Assembly: GCF_000744455.1 (NCBI RefSeq)
Contig: NZ_JQLY01000001.1
Coordinates: forward strand, 1,674,001 to 1,738,000
DNA length: 64,000 nucleotides
Reading direction: 5' to 3'
Source: Methanobacterium sp. SMA-27
GTDB lineage: Archaea; Methanobacteriota; Methanobacteria; Methanobacteriales; Methanobacteriaceae
The notes below the pieces were generated by a model, which saw only the letters and a list, made by a program, of their open reading frames with translations, made no database searches and had not been told where the DNA came from. Positions 1 to 8,646 of this stretch are shown here, in pieces (within the stretch, counting starts at the first letter, position 1; the number at the start of each line of letters is the position of its first letter). The position numbers were made by a program, and so were the translations under genes.

Positions 1-1099
1 GTGCACGATTAGCACGTAACAATTCATTTTCAATTTTTTTACGTTTTGTTATATCCCTTGCAGCAGCAAAAACACCAACCACATCACCTGATTCATCCCT
101 ATAAATGGAAGCATTATACAAAACAGGTGTAATGTCCCCATCAAGATGCTGAATTTCAAGAGGATAATCTTTTACATATCCTTTACGAAAAACCTCTTCA
201 TAACCTTCCTTAGCCTTATCAGGCTCTGTAAAATAATCTGAAAAATCTGATCCAATAATTTCATTCCGAGAACAACCAGTAACCTTCTCAGTAGCTCTAT
301 TAACATCGGTAACCTTCCCATCAAGACCAATTGTTACCAATGGATCAATATTTGCCTCAATTAAACTACGATTATACTGATTGGCCTGTTTTAATGCTTT
401 TTCTGCTATTTTAAGTTCAGTTATATCACGAATCGCTGCAAAAACACCTATTATCTCACCTTTTTCATCATAGTATAATGAAACATTTATTAAAACATGA
501 ACGATATGCCCTTCTTTGTGCATTATTTTAAGGGGATAGTTTTCAACAAAACCATTTTTGAATACTTTTTTAAATCCATCTAATGCATAACCTGGGTCTG
601 TGAAGTAATTTGAAAAATTAGTTCCTATAACTTGTTTCAGATCATGCCCAGTTACAGTTTCAACTGCTTTATTAGCATCAGTTATTTTGCCATTGGGATT
701 AACCGTTATAAATGGATCTATACTTGCATCAATTAAAACTCGATTATATGAATTTATGGTGATAAATGCTTTTTCATCATCTTTACGCTTTGTAATATCT
801 TGACTGTTTACAACAATACGTTTAACTATACCATTATCTGACAGGGGTAGTAATGTATGATGAAAACAAGTTCCATCCCTAATATCTTCGAATTCAATTA
901 TTTTATTCAACTTTATTGTTCTTTCAACGTATTTACCTCTCAATTCAGCTGTTTCCGGAGGAATAATATCTTTATAGTTAGAACCAACCAGATCATTTTT
1001 AGTTCTTCCTAATCTTTTGGTTGAAGCTTCATTAATATCTAATATCTTGCCTGAAGTATCAATTACAAATAATGAATCATGAAAGCATTTAAAACTTCT
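1..1099 (-). pseudogene. Multi-PAS sensor protein, partial and frameshifted from its receiver domain
   Basis: The minus frame is open from 1099 to the window edge and encodes at least three PAS domains. The first begins HDSLFVIDTSGKILDIN, the next contains NRVLIDASIDPFITVNPNG, the third NRSLIEANIDPLVTIGLDG, and each ends in a PAC-type DIT. The frame has no good start of its own. It joins the receiver ORF at 1063-1488: restoring one T in the run near 1083 would read LNAF-HDSLFVID straight through. I read both parts as one response regulator/PAS gene with a one-base deletion (pseudogene, or a sequencing error in a homopolymer). The kinase end, if any, lies outside the window. PAS domains sense small ligands or redox state. 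Confidence 0.75.
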
Positions 1100-1488
1100 T
1101 TAGAGAATTTTCCGTCATTTCTAAATTCTTTTAAAATGTTTTGTTTGTAAATTGCAATTTCTACTGAAGACTTATATTCATTAAAACTAAATGGAACGTA
1201 TAAAATAGTGTAATCTTCCATAAACAAATTCTTATCTATTTTTCGGTTTTCAAAATCCTTTTTGAGATAAACTAAAGGAAATTTCAATTCCGACTCGATT
1301 ATGTTATCAAATTCCGTTTTAAAATTAATATCCATCAATACTACATCAAACTCATATGCTATTTTAAGGACTTTTTCAGTGGATTTGACAACTGATGGGC
1401 TATTATAGCCCCAGGACTCTATTGTTTCACATATTTTTTTAGCTTCTGTTGAATCTCCTGTTACCAATAAAACATTCAACGATTTCAT
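1063..1488 (-). pseudogene. Degenerate receiver (response-regulator-like) domain, N-terminal part of the frameshifted PAS protein
   Basis: 141 codons with the CheY fold pattern. Compared with the intact receiver at 1600-3792, the acidic pair after beta1 is changed (LLVTGDS instead of VVEDD). The phospho-acceptor Asp remains (VVLMDINF), the conserved Thr/Ser after beta4 is replaced (VYLKKDF instead of IYLTTYS), and the beta5 Lys is lost (YVPFSF instead of LIKPFN). It is therefore probably not phosphorylated normally. The ORF stops just where the PAS frame begins, which supports a frameshift. An ATG follows a GGTGA-like site (rc of TTTTTCACC) at 1488. It lies 111 bp downstream of the next kinase gene on the same strand. 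Confidence 0.7.
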
Positions 1489-1599
1489 TTTTCACCTGAA
1501 AAATTTTATATATGCTTATTTGTATATTCTGATCTAAATTTAAATGAATTTATGGGTAAATGTCAGAGAAAAATTGAAATAAAAAAAACTGATTTTTTT

Positions 1600-3792
1600 T
1601 TAGATTCTATCTTTGTATACTAATTCTTGGAATCTTATTTTAAATTCTGTTCCATTAGTATTATCAAGCTCTATTTCCCCATCAATTTGATCTGTCAAGC
1701 TATTTACCAGTTGTAAACCTAATGATTCTGTATTTTTAAAGTCAATATTTTCAGGGAAACCAATACCGTTATCACTAATGTTTAACTCGTAATAATCGTC
1801 TTTAATTTTAAGAGATACTTTTAATTCTCCTTGACGTCCATCAGGAAATGCATATTTCAAGCAGTTTGACACTAATTCGGTTATAATTAGTCCACAAGGT
1901 ACAGAAGTTTCTATATTCAGTTTAATATCATCAATGTCAAGGACAGGTTTGATGGTTCCCTTTTTAATTGAGTACGAATAAAATAGATCCCAAACCAAAC
2001 TTTCAATATAATCCACAAAATATATTTTGTTGAAGGATCGGGAATTGTATAACTTCTCATGGATCATGGCCATGGATTTAACACGATTTTGACTTTCTTT
2101 AAGCACATTTACTGATTCTGCATCATCAACATACCTTGTTTGAATGTTTAATAGGCTTGATATTATCTGCATATTATTTTTAACTCTATGGTGAATTTCC
2201 TGTAGTAGCACTTCTTTTTCCCTGATAGAGTTTGTTAGCTTATTTTCAAATTGTTTACTTTCAGTTATATCGATTGCAATAATCAGTATGAAAGAAGTTT
2301 TACCATTTTTTTCTATTGTAGTGACTTGAACATTGATCCATCTCACTTTTCCATCTTTATCAATTAATCTAACCTCAAATGGTTTAATAGAGTGTCCATC
2401 TAACATATCAGGAAGTTTTACAATATTATTCAGGTCTTCTTCTAAGACAATATCTAGATCTGATATTTGTTTTCCAATAAACTCGTCCTTTGATAAACCT
2501 ATTACGTTAAGTGATGCTTGATTAACATCCACAATTTTCCCATTTGTGTCTAAAAGGAGTGTATAATCCGGATTTGATTCAAATAATGTTCTGTATTTCT
2601 CTTCACTTTCAATTAATGATTCTTCTATAGTTCTACGTTCGCTAATATCCCTACTAACACCTAATACTTCGTTAATCTGTCCTTCTTTGTTTATTATAAG
2701 AGTGGTTACAACTTCTGTTGGAACTATCTTTCCCACTTTATCAATCTGATCAATGAAATGAGTCATTACTTGAAAATTATCATTTCCATATAAAAAACCT
2801 TTAATTCTAATAGACATGTTATTAGATATGAATTTATAAGCTTCTTGAGTTATAACATCCTTTATGGGCCTATTTAAAATTTCTTCTGATGTATATCCGA
2901 GTAATTGATAAACTGATGGACTGACATAGGTAAATTTACCTGTTACTATATTCATTATCCATATGACATCGCCTGTATTTTCTGAAATCAATTTATAACG
3001 AGATTGACTTTTTTTAAGAGCATTTTCAGCTTGTATTTGGTCAGTAACATCTTTAACAAATCCTTCAAGATAGATTATACTGGAATTACCATCCCTTACT
3101 GCTCTGAAAGACAGTTCAGCAGTCATTATACTTCCATCTTTTTTATAGTATCTATTATTGTAGGAATGCCAATTTTTATCTGTTAATACTTCATCAACAA
3201 ATTCACGATGATTTTGTTGATCAACATAGAGTTTTTTCATTATGTTGGTCTTGTTTACGTCTTTGATTAATTCTTCAGGAGAATCATATCCCCACATATT
3301 TGAAAGTGCCTTGTTAACTCTACATATTTTTCCATCGGGTGTTGAATGGAAAATTCCAATAGGTGCGTTTTCAAATAAATTTTTGAAATGTTCCTGTTCC
3401 TCTTTCAATTTTATTTCCATTTCATGTTTGTAAATTACAATTTCAATTGAATTTTTTAAATCATTAGAATTAAATGGTTTTATTAAATATGCATATGGTT
3501 CGGTTAATTTAGCCCTTTCAACAGTTTCTGTTTCAGAATAAGTAGTTAAATATATTATTGGTATTTTATATTGATTTTTAATTACCTCAGCAGTTTCAAT
3601 ACCATCCATTCCACCGCTTAATATTATATCCATTAAAATAACATCAGGTCTAAATTCTGTTAATTTTTGTAGAGCTTCCTCTCCTGATGAAGCTGTTTCA
3701 GGAACACTGTATCCCATAGATTCAAGAATTCTCTTGATGTCCATAGCTTCTACAACATCATCTTCAACCACTAAAATTATGACTTTAGACAT
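1600..3792 (-). CDS. Response regulator / PAS x3 / HisKA_2 histidine kinase
   Basis: Soluble hybrid sensor kinase of about 730 residues. Order: receiver (VVEDD, phospho-Asp in VILMDIIL, Lys in LIKPFN) in residues 1-120, then three PAS domains near 135-255, 265-390 and 400-515. A HisKA_2 dimerisation/phosphotransfer segment (EIHHRVKNNMQIISSLLN) lies near 535-555, and a HATPase_c domain with N-box (ITELVSNCLKYAFPDG) and G-box (DNGIGFPEN) runs to the end. No membrane segment, so it probably senses a cytoplasmic signal. I choose the ATG at 3792 rather than 3819 because AAGGA lies 5 bases upstream of it. This receiver-first layout is common in Methanobacterium. The signal and target are not evident from the neighbours. 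Confidence 0.9.
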   Translation of the reverse strand: MSKVIILVVEDDVVEAMDIKRILESMGYSVPETASSGEEALQKLTEFRPDVILMDIILSGGMDGIETAEVIKNQYKIPIIYLTTYSETETVERAKLTEPYAYLIKPFNSNDLKNSIEIVIYKHEMEIKLKEEQEHFKNLFENAPIGIFHSTPDGKICRVNKALSNMWGYDSPEELIKDVNKTNIMKKLYVDQQNHREFVDEVLTDKNWHSYNNRYYKKDGSIMTAELSFRAVRDGNSSIIYLEGFVKDVTDQIQAENALKKSQSRYKLISENTGDVIWIMNIVTGKFTYVSPSVYQLLGYTSEEILNRPIKDVITQEAYKFISNNMSIRIKGFLYGNDNFQVMTHFIDQIDKVGKIVPTEVVTTLIINKEGQINEVLGVSRDISERRTIEESLIESEEKYRTLFESNPDYTLLLDTNGKIVDVNQASLNVIGLSKDEFIGKQISDLDIVLEEDLNNIVKLPDMLDGHSIKPFEVRLIDKDGKVRWINVQVTTIEKNGKTSFILIIAIDITESKQFENKLTNSIREKEVLLQEIHHRVKNNMQIISSLLNIQTRYVDDAESVNVLKESQNRVKSMAMIHEKLYNSRSFNKIYFVDYIESLVWDLFYSYSIKKGTIKPVLDIDDIKLNIETSVPCGLIITELVSNCLKYAFPDGRQGELKVSLKIKDDYYELNISDNGIGFPENIDFKNTESLGLQLVNSLTDQIDGEIELDNTNGTEFKIRFQELVYKDRI

Positions 3793-3933
3793 ACGATCCT
3801 TAATTGGATTATATAACATATAGTTTTTACAACAAAATGCAGAAATTTTATTAAGAAAAGTTTGAGAAGTGAATATATTTTTGAAGATAAATAACCTGAT
3901 ATACTCGTACCCTATTCAAATCAAGACTAAAAA

Positions 3934-4485
3934 TTAAGTTTTTTTGGTTTTTTCAGTTATTTTTGCAGGGTTACCAATTACAATTGAATTAGAGGGTATA
4001 TCTTTTAACACCATAGTTTTAGCACCAATAGTGACATTATTTCCAATGGTTATTCCACCTAATATTGTTGATCCCGCTCCAATGTATGCATTATTTCCTA
4101 TTTTTGGATATTCTTTGTGAAATGGAAGTTTTGCACCTATTGTAACTCCCTGATATACTGTACAATTTTTTCCCAATTTAATATTTCCAATTACAACGCA
4201 TTGTGGATGGGGAAAATATAATCCCGTTCCAATTTCTGCCCTTGGCGAAATTTCAATGGATGTAAGTAATCTGTAAAAAAAGTATGCAATATATATTCTT
4301 AATTTTGAGTTTGGACATTGAGAATGGCATATTCTATGTAATATAACAGCTCTAAATCCTGTATCAATAAAAAATAACGATATAAATAGACCATAATTTC
4401 GTAAATGATTTTTTTTATATTTATTAGCCCTCTTGTAAGCTAATTGTCGACGAAAATCTTCTTTTATTAAATTTCGAGAGCCCAT
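3934..4485 (-). CDS. Serine O-acetyltransferase-like hexapeptide acyltransferase
   Basis: About 183 residues. The C-terminal half is a left-handed beta-helix of hexapeptide repeats (IGTGLYFPHPQCVVIGNIKLG, IGNNAYIGAGSTILGGITIG, IGNNVTIGAKTMVLKDIP) ending in the IVIGNPAKI motif typical of CysE/SAT-like enzymes, with the catalytic-type His in FPHPQC. The N-terminal half is helical (VILHRICH). Likely acetylates serine for cysteine synthesis, or a sugar; CysE proper is longer, so the substrate is uncertain. The ATG at 4485 is preceded by GTGA at a good distance; an in-frame GTG at 4494 is part of that site and is probably not the start. It stands alone beside the accessory island. Confidence 0.8.
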   Translation of the reverse strand: MGSRNLIKEDFRRQLAYKRANKYKKNHLRNYGLFISLFFIDTGFRAVILHRICHSQCPNSKLRIYIAYFFYRLLTSIEISPRAEIGTGLYFPHPQCVVIGNIKLGKNCTVYQGVTIGAKLPFHKEYPKIGNNAYIGAGSTILGGITIGNNVTIGAKTMVLKDIPSNSIVIGNPAKITEKTKKT

Positions 4486-4650
4486 AACATTCACTTTTAA
4501 AAATAATTTAAGATTTATTCAATAAAATACCATTGACTTTAGGGAATATAAATTATAGGTTTTTTATTGATATTTTCTTTTATTTAATCTCTAATATTGA
4601 TATGTCAGAATCAATCTATCAGATTTATAATTATATATTTATCATATTTT

Positions 4651-4680
4651 TACTTCGCTAAACAGCCATATGTTCACCAT
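4651..4680 (+). other. Putative recombination site (arm-10bp-arm) next to the recombinase gene
   Basis: TACTTCGCTA, a 10-base spacer AACAGCCATA, then TGTTCACCAT. The same two outer decamers in the same spacing occur at 12781-12810 (one mismatch in the left arm, none in the right). Related arms lie in the long repeats at 17.7 and 22.3 kb, and a perfect inverted version of the left arm is at 16578-16605. Its position 57 bp before the tyrosine recombinase suggests an attachment or crossover site. Function is inferred. Confidence 0.4.
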
Positions 4681-4707
4681 CAGGTCGCCATTTTTTAGTT
4701 CTTGGGG

Positions 4708-4715
4708 TATATAAA
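4708..4715 (+). promoter_or_regulatory. TATA box of the recombinase gene
   Basis: TATATAAA centred about 26 bases before the ATG at 4737 and only 11 bases before the ATG at 4722. Archaeal transcription normally starts 22-27 bases after the box centre, so the transcript probably begins at or near 4737 as a leaderless message. Confidence 0.55.
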
Positions 4716-4736
4716 GCAGGGATGGGAAGTCGTAAT

Positions 4737-5924
4737 ATGGAAAAAGAACAGGAATACTTAAAAAGGTGGTATACACTTAGAAATTTATCAAAAGGAACTC
4801 AGAGAACTTATGAATCTATTATATACAAATATAAGAAGTTTACGGGGAAATCTTTTGAGGAACTAATCGATGAAGGCGAAAAAGAAGAAGTAGATAGGAT
4901 TAGGCTAAGAAAACGTAAGTTAATGGATTATATTTTGGGATTTAAAAGTGAATTAGAAGATAATGGTACTGCTCCGGGAACAATAAGAAATAACATCGCT
5001 GCTGTTATATCCTTTTACAAAGCTTTTGATATTCAAACTCCAGATATAAAATTGCCTGCTGGTGATATTGGTTTAGAAAAAAATCAGGGAAAATTATTAA
5101 CTCGAGAAGAGATTAAATCTATGATTGATGTCGCTAATATTAGGGATAAAGCTTTAATTTATTTTTTAGCCCTTACAGGTATGAGTCAAGCAGAAGCTAG
5201 ACACTTTACTGTTAAAAAGTTTTTAGATTCTGCATCAGAAGCTATTGGAAAAGATATCTCTGATTTAGACAGATTATTTGAATATGAAGACAAGATCATT
5301 GAAGAAATATTAATGTTAGATATTGTCAGAAGAAAAGTTAATTACAAATATCAAACATTTCTTCCACCAGAAGCCATCAAACCATTAATAACTTACATAA
5401 AATCTAGACAATTCAATAGGAACGATAAACTACACATAAAAGATATTAATGAACCTTTATTCGTAACAAAAGACGGGTTTCCAATGAGTAGAACTGGTGT
5501 TGGGAACGAAATAAAACGTGTAGGTATACTTGCAGGGTTTAATAGAACTGAAGGTGCTTATTGTTTCTGGAGACCCCATGCAATGAGAAAATATTTCATA
5601 AGTACAATCATTAATGAAATAGGAGACCACATCTTAGCAGATTACCTTGCAGGCCATAAAATAGACAGCATTAAAAGAGCATATTGGAAAGCAGGTCCAG
5701 ATGTCCTGAAGAGGAAATACTTGGAAGTTTTGCCATTTCTTAGTATTGATAAAATAAATGTTGAAAATAGTAAAGAATATTCAGAGTTAAAAGACCAAAA
5801 TATCTATTTAAAAAATGACCTTAAAAATATTAAAGCTAAACTGGCAAATTTAAACGATTTAAATCAAGTAATTAAGATACCAGCAGTTCAAAATGCCATA
5901 AAACAAGAATTAAGTAATATGTAA
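4737..5924 (+). CDS. Tyrosine recombinase / integrase
   Basis: About 395 residues from the ATG at 4737, chosen because the TATA box at 4708-4715 would start transcription there; the frame also has an ATG at 4722. A SAM-like core-binding domain (about 10-110) is followed by a catalytic domain. The HxxR motif (PHAMR), the second histidine (LAGHK) and the nucleophilic tyrosine nine residues later (IKRAYWK) are all present. The first catalytic arginine box is unusual: TGMSQAEAR has Ser where TGLR normally has Arg, with an Arg five residues on. A C-terminal extension is coiled-coil-like (SELKDQNIYLKNDLKNIKAK). Cuts and rejoins DNA at specific sites; probably the integrase of the element that follows. 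Flanked upstream by the putative site at 4651. Confidence 0.9.
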   Translation: MEKEQEYLKRWYTLRNLSKGTQRTYESIIYKYKKFTGKSFEELIDEGEKEEVDRIRLRKRKLMDYILGFKSELEDNGTAPGTIRNNIAAVISFYKAFDIQTPDIKLPAGDIGLEKNQGKLLTREEIKSMIDVANIRDKALIYFLALTGMSQAEARHFTVKKFLDSASEAIGKDISDLDRLFEYEDKIIEEILMLDIVRRKVNYKYQTFLPPEAIKPLITYIKSRQFNRNDKLHIKDINEPLFVTKDGFPMSRTGVGNEIKRVGILAGFNRTEGAYCFWRPHAMRKYFISTIINEIGDHILADYLAGHKIDSIKRAYWKAGPDVLKRKYLEVLPFLSIDKINVENSKEYSELKDQNIYLKNDLKNIKAKLANLNDLNQVIKIPAVQNAIKQELSNM

Positions 5925-5926
5925 GT

Positions 5927-5960
5927 TCTTATTTTCTTTTTTTTATTAATTTTTTTATTT
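5927..5960 (+). terminator. T-rich terminator after the recombinase
   Basis: Several runs of 4 to 9 T directly after the stop codon, the usual form of an archaeal intrinsic terminator. No hairpin is needed or seen. Confidence 0.45.
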
Positions 5961-6170
5961 AAAAATTTTCATAACTTATGTAGCTTTTATGTAAGATTTA
6001 CATCATTATACATACTTTTTATGGGATAATAGTTCATCACTGGCTTTTATGGGTTTATATGATAGTAGGAACAACTCTATATTACCGGGGATGTTATCAT
6101 ATGCATTGAATGTACGGATTTACATCCTTCAAGTAAAAAATACATAGTGAATTAATCAATAGGTGATAGT

Positions 6171-6254
6171 TTGGTAGAAAAAGAAGATAAAATTGAAAAT
6201 TGGATAAAAACGCTTGATGAATTAGTAGAATTGATAAATGAACCTGAAATGTAG
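6171..6254 (+). CDS. Small ORF, 27 residues, TTG start
   Basis: TTG preceded by AGGTGATA at 6161. The product starts (M)VEKEDKIENWIKTLDELVELI and is acidic and helical. It resembles the product of 6600-6740 in the core pattern (E-K-x-I-x-N-W-I-x-x-L-x-x-L-x-E), which makes both more believable as a small paralogous pair. Function unknown; perhaps a small DNA-element protein. The frame is short, so confidence is limited. Confidence 0.35.
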   Translation: MVEKEDKIENWIKTLDELVELINEPEM

Positions 6255-6315
6255 TTTAAGAATAAATATGAATCTATGAAATTGGAATTTCAGATTCAAA
6301 TCTCTAACCTGTTGT

Positions 6316-6336
6316 ACACAAATTAGGAGTTTGTGT
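6316..6336. repeat. Perfect 7-bp hairpin
   Basis: ACACAAA, loop TTAGGAG, TTTGTGT. It lies in the gene-free stretch between two small ORFs. Could be a transcription signal or protein-binding site; nothing decides. Confidence 0.5.
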
Positions 6337-6447
6337 TTAAGTGTTAAATTGATGTTTTCCATATTTGAGCCATTATATATATGAAACCCAAAAAAACAAT
6401 GCGAATCCCTCAGGGGATGCACTGATTAAATGAAGTTATAACATGTT

Positions 6448-6527
6448 TAAGACAATATTAGGATATAATAAGCCAATTGGATAAGACAATATTAGGATAT
6501 AATAAGCCAATTGGATAAGACAATATT
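6448..6527. repeat. 34-bp direct tandem repeat, about 2.35 copies
   Basis: Two identical 34-base units (6448-6481 and 6482-6515, starting TAAGACAATATTAGGATATA) followed by the first 12 bases of a third. Short exact direct repeats in an accessory element resemble iterons or operator arrays. The rest of 6255-6599 holds the hairpin at 6316 and no convincing gene. Confidence 0.9.
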
Positions 6528-6599
6528 TGAAATAGGGGATTTTGAAATCCAATCATAGATAAAATGATAAATAAATTTAGAAATTAGAGAGGAAATAAA

Positions 6600-6740
6600 A
6601 TGAAATTAAAACTAGAAAATTCAGTTGATATAATGGAAGAAAGTGAAAAACAGATAAAAAATTGGATCAATGTCTTGAATGCTTTGATTGAATGGAGAGA
6701 TAACTCTAAAATAAATTTAAAAAACGAAGAGGAGATATAA
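6600..6740 (+). CDS. Small acidic helical protein, 46 residues
   Basis: ATG with GAGAGGA upstream; the product begins MKLKLENSVDIMEESEKQ and continues IKNWINVLNALIEWRD. Low-complexity, acidic and helical, similar in pattern to the ORF at 6171. Its stop codon overlaps the ATG of the next reading frame (TAATG), which suggests an operon. No family recognised. Confidence 0.5.
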   Translation: MKLKLENSVDIMEESEKQIKNWINVLNALIEWRDNSKINLKNEEEI

Positions 6741-6886
6741 TGAAATTATAAGACGAAACTTGGATAGAGATGATGAATAGATTAGGTGAAAAGACAGAAT
6801 ATATTGAATATAATTGGACTGAAATTCCTGAAATATGGGATAGGAATGAAATAAATAGATTAAAAGATAATATATCTAAAATTTAA
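6740..6886 (+). pseudogene. Small ORF with a TAA at codon 4
   Basis: The ATG at 6740 has a good ribosome-binding site (GAGGAGAT) and overlaps the stop of the previous gene, but the fourth codon is TAA. After it the frame stays open for 44 codons (DETWIEMMNRLGEKTEYIEY and on). The start MKL-stop-DE parallels MKLKLE of the gene before. Either it is inactivated by a point mutation, or translation starts at the ATG at 6770, which lacks a ribosome-binding site. Confidence 0.45.
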
Positions 6887-6948
6887 GAACTTTAATGAAT
6901 TAATCGAATTCATAATATTAATTTTTAAAAAAGTGGGGGAAATTATTT

Positions 6949-7494
6949 ATGAATGTAGAAGTTAAAATTAAGAGAACAACAGTCGATATACCTGTCGAGT
7001 ATATCAATCAACTGAAAAGACGGAACATACCCATTAACGAGGCATCTAGATATGGAATAGAATTGACACTATCTAAAGAAAGAAGAATTAATAATATTGA
7101 AACTGAAATAAGAAAACACAAGATAAAAATAGATGACCTAAAAAAAGAAATAGAATTTATAAAGTTAAGCCCGGACATTGTAATATCTGAAAAAGAGATA
7201 AAAAAAGATAAAAAGGTCACTATGAAAATGCTCAGAGCCAGGAATAATACATGGAATAATTTAAGAAAAGATCTTGAAATTGAAGACAAGATCGCCTTAT
7301 TCAAAAAGCATGCCGATATGTTTGATGTTGATGAAAAGGAAGTATTTAACCTAGTTGTGGAATTTCATGAGTCAATTAATTATGAGGATAATTATGAGGA
7401 TAATTATGAGGATAATTATATGTACAATTTAAATGATGAAAAAACAATTGAAGAGGTACTTGAAGCATATAAATTACAGAACAGTTTAGAGTGA
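6949..7494 (+). CDS. Coiled-coil protein with ribbon-helix-helix-like N-terminus
   Basis: 181 residues, start preceded by GTGGGGGAA. The first 45 residues (VEVKIKRTTVDIPVEYINQL, then INEASRYGIELTLS) look like an RHH or antitoxin-type DNA-binding start: a beta strand, then a helix with a conserved turn. Residues 48-75 form a charged coiled coil. A threefold repeat YEDN-YEDN-YEDN near 143-155 comes from a 12-base tandem repeat in the DNA. No family recognised; possibly a partition, copy-control or accessory DNA-binding protein of the element. A 28-bp palindrome lies 22 bp after the stop. Confidence 0.7.
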   Translation: MNVEVKIKRTTVDIPVEYINQLKRRNIPINEASRYGIELTLSKERRINNIETEIRKHKIKIDDLKKEIEFIKLSPDIVISEKEIKKDKKVTMKMLRARNNTWNNLRKDLEIEDKIALFKKHADMFDVDEKEVFNLVVEFHESINYEDNYEDNYEDNYMYNLNDEKTIEEVLEAYKLQNSLE

Positions 7495-7516
7495 ATAAAT
7501 ACCAATATAATAATTA

Positions 7517-7544
7517 GATAATAAATAATATATTATTTATTATC
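7517..7544. repeat. Perfect 28-bp palindrome, all A/T except the ends
   Basis: GATAATAAATAATA followed by its exact reverse complement. It lies just after the coiled-coil gene. A weaker AT palindrome sits at a similar place after the second coiled-coil gene (about 9250-9290). Could be a terminator, a melting site or a dimer-binding site. Confidence 0.85.
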
Positions 7545-8454
7545 ATTTATTTATTATTAGAAAATTGGGGATGATCTTTTTATTTATTATATGAATATAG
7601 AATGAAAAATCAGTTCAATAAACCTATATTTTAAATCATTTTATCATAACATTCATAAATATTTGCTTAACAATTAAATATATCTATTATATATTTAAAT
7701 TAATGATCTATAGTCTATTATAGTTTATAAGGGTTAAATAGCTCTATTACAAATTCCCTAAAGATAAATAATATATATTTATATCCGTCTTTGAGTGTGC
7801 TTTTGTATGAACAAAATATTATTTTATGATCAAGTCCAAAATTCACAAGTAAATCTGTATTTCAAATAAAAATATACAATATATTACTTATTATTTTATT
7901 ATATTGATTTACCTCAAACATTTAAGGATCTAGTTAAATCTAAGTATTTAAGTCATAGAAGTTCGTAATATCACGATATAAAGAAGTTTAATTGTATTTT
8001 TATATTAAATTATAGATTTAATAATGTTTTTTTATAGATCCGCCGTATATAATGCATTAAATATATTATTTAATACATGTGAACTTAAAAACTTGAAATA
8101 ATCCCAAATAATTGTTTTTTCCTGAGCTGAGTACCCTCATATAATTTTTTAAATAAATTAATTATGTAATACTATATATAAATTAAATATTATTAATTTG
8201 TTAACCTTATAATATTGTGTTCAATTTATTTTATGAGAATTCGAGATTTGGAAACATAAAAATTCATGATAATATCCCGATAAAAGACCAAAATAATAGT
8301 CTAAAAAATGTATTAAGCTGTTAATGCTAAGATTTAGGATTTATAAGACTTAACTAATGAATTTATATATATTGTATATATTGTTGTTCTCTTTATGTAA
8401 TATTTATGTAATATAATCCTTTAATTGAAAAATAATCAACACTCTGCCTTAAGG
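7545..8454. other. Gene-poor AT-rich stretch
   Basis: About 0.9 kb with no ORF I can support on either strand. It contains GAACTTAAAAACTTGAAATAAT at about 8080-8103, which is repeated with few changes at 9521-9543 after the second coiled-coil gene. The two tails may therefore be diverged copies of one non-coding module. Confidence 0.5.
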
Positions 8455-8465
8455 GTATATATATC
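8455..8465 (+). promoter_or_regulatory. TATA box of the small ORF at 8485
   Basis: GTATATATATC, centred 25 bases before the ATG at 8485, the spacing expected for a leaderless archaeal transcript. Confidence 0.5.
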
Positions 8466-8484
8466 AAATCAATCTAACCGTTAT

Positions 8485-8598
8485 ATGGAAATAGGAGTTA
8501 TTAAAAGATTGGATGAATCATTAATTATGATAGTAACTTCCAAGAAAATTAATAATTCAAATGAGAGAACTGAAAAATTGAAAATTGTTAGCTCTTAA
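8485..8598 (+). CDS. Small ORF, 37 residues, probably leaderless
   Basis: Begins MEIGVIKRLDESLIMIVTSK and ends after NNSNERTEKLKIVSS. The strand-like start followed by charged residues could be a small DNA- or RNA-binding protein. The only support is the well-placed TATA box and the position 48 bp ahead of the coiled-coil gene in the same direction. No family recognised. Confidence 0.4.
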   Translation: MEIGVIKRLDESLIMIVTSKKINNSNERTEKLKIVSS

Positions 8599-8646
8599 AA
8601 TCCCAAATTAGGAAAATTAAATAATTTTAAATAAGGAGAAGATATT

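Noticed and set aside
6222..6422. 66-residue minus-strand ORF
   Set aside because: It overlaps the hairpin and small plus-strand ORF, has no ribosome site and low-complexity composition.
6448..6527. CRISPR array
   Set aside because: The repeats are directly adjacent with no spacers, and no cas gene is in the window.
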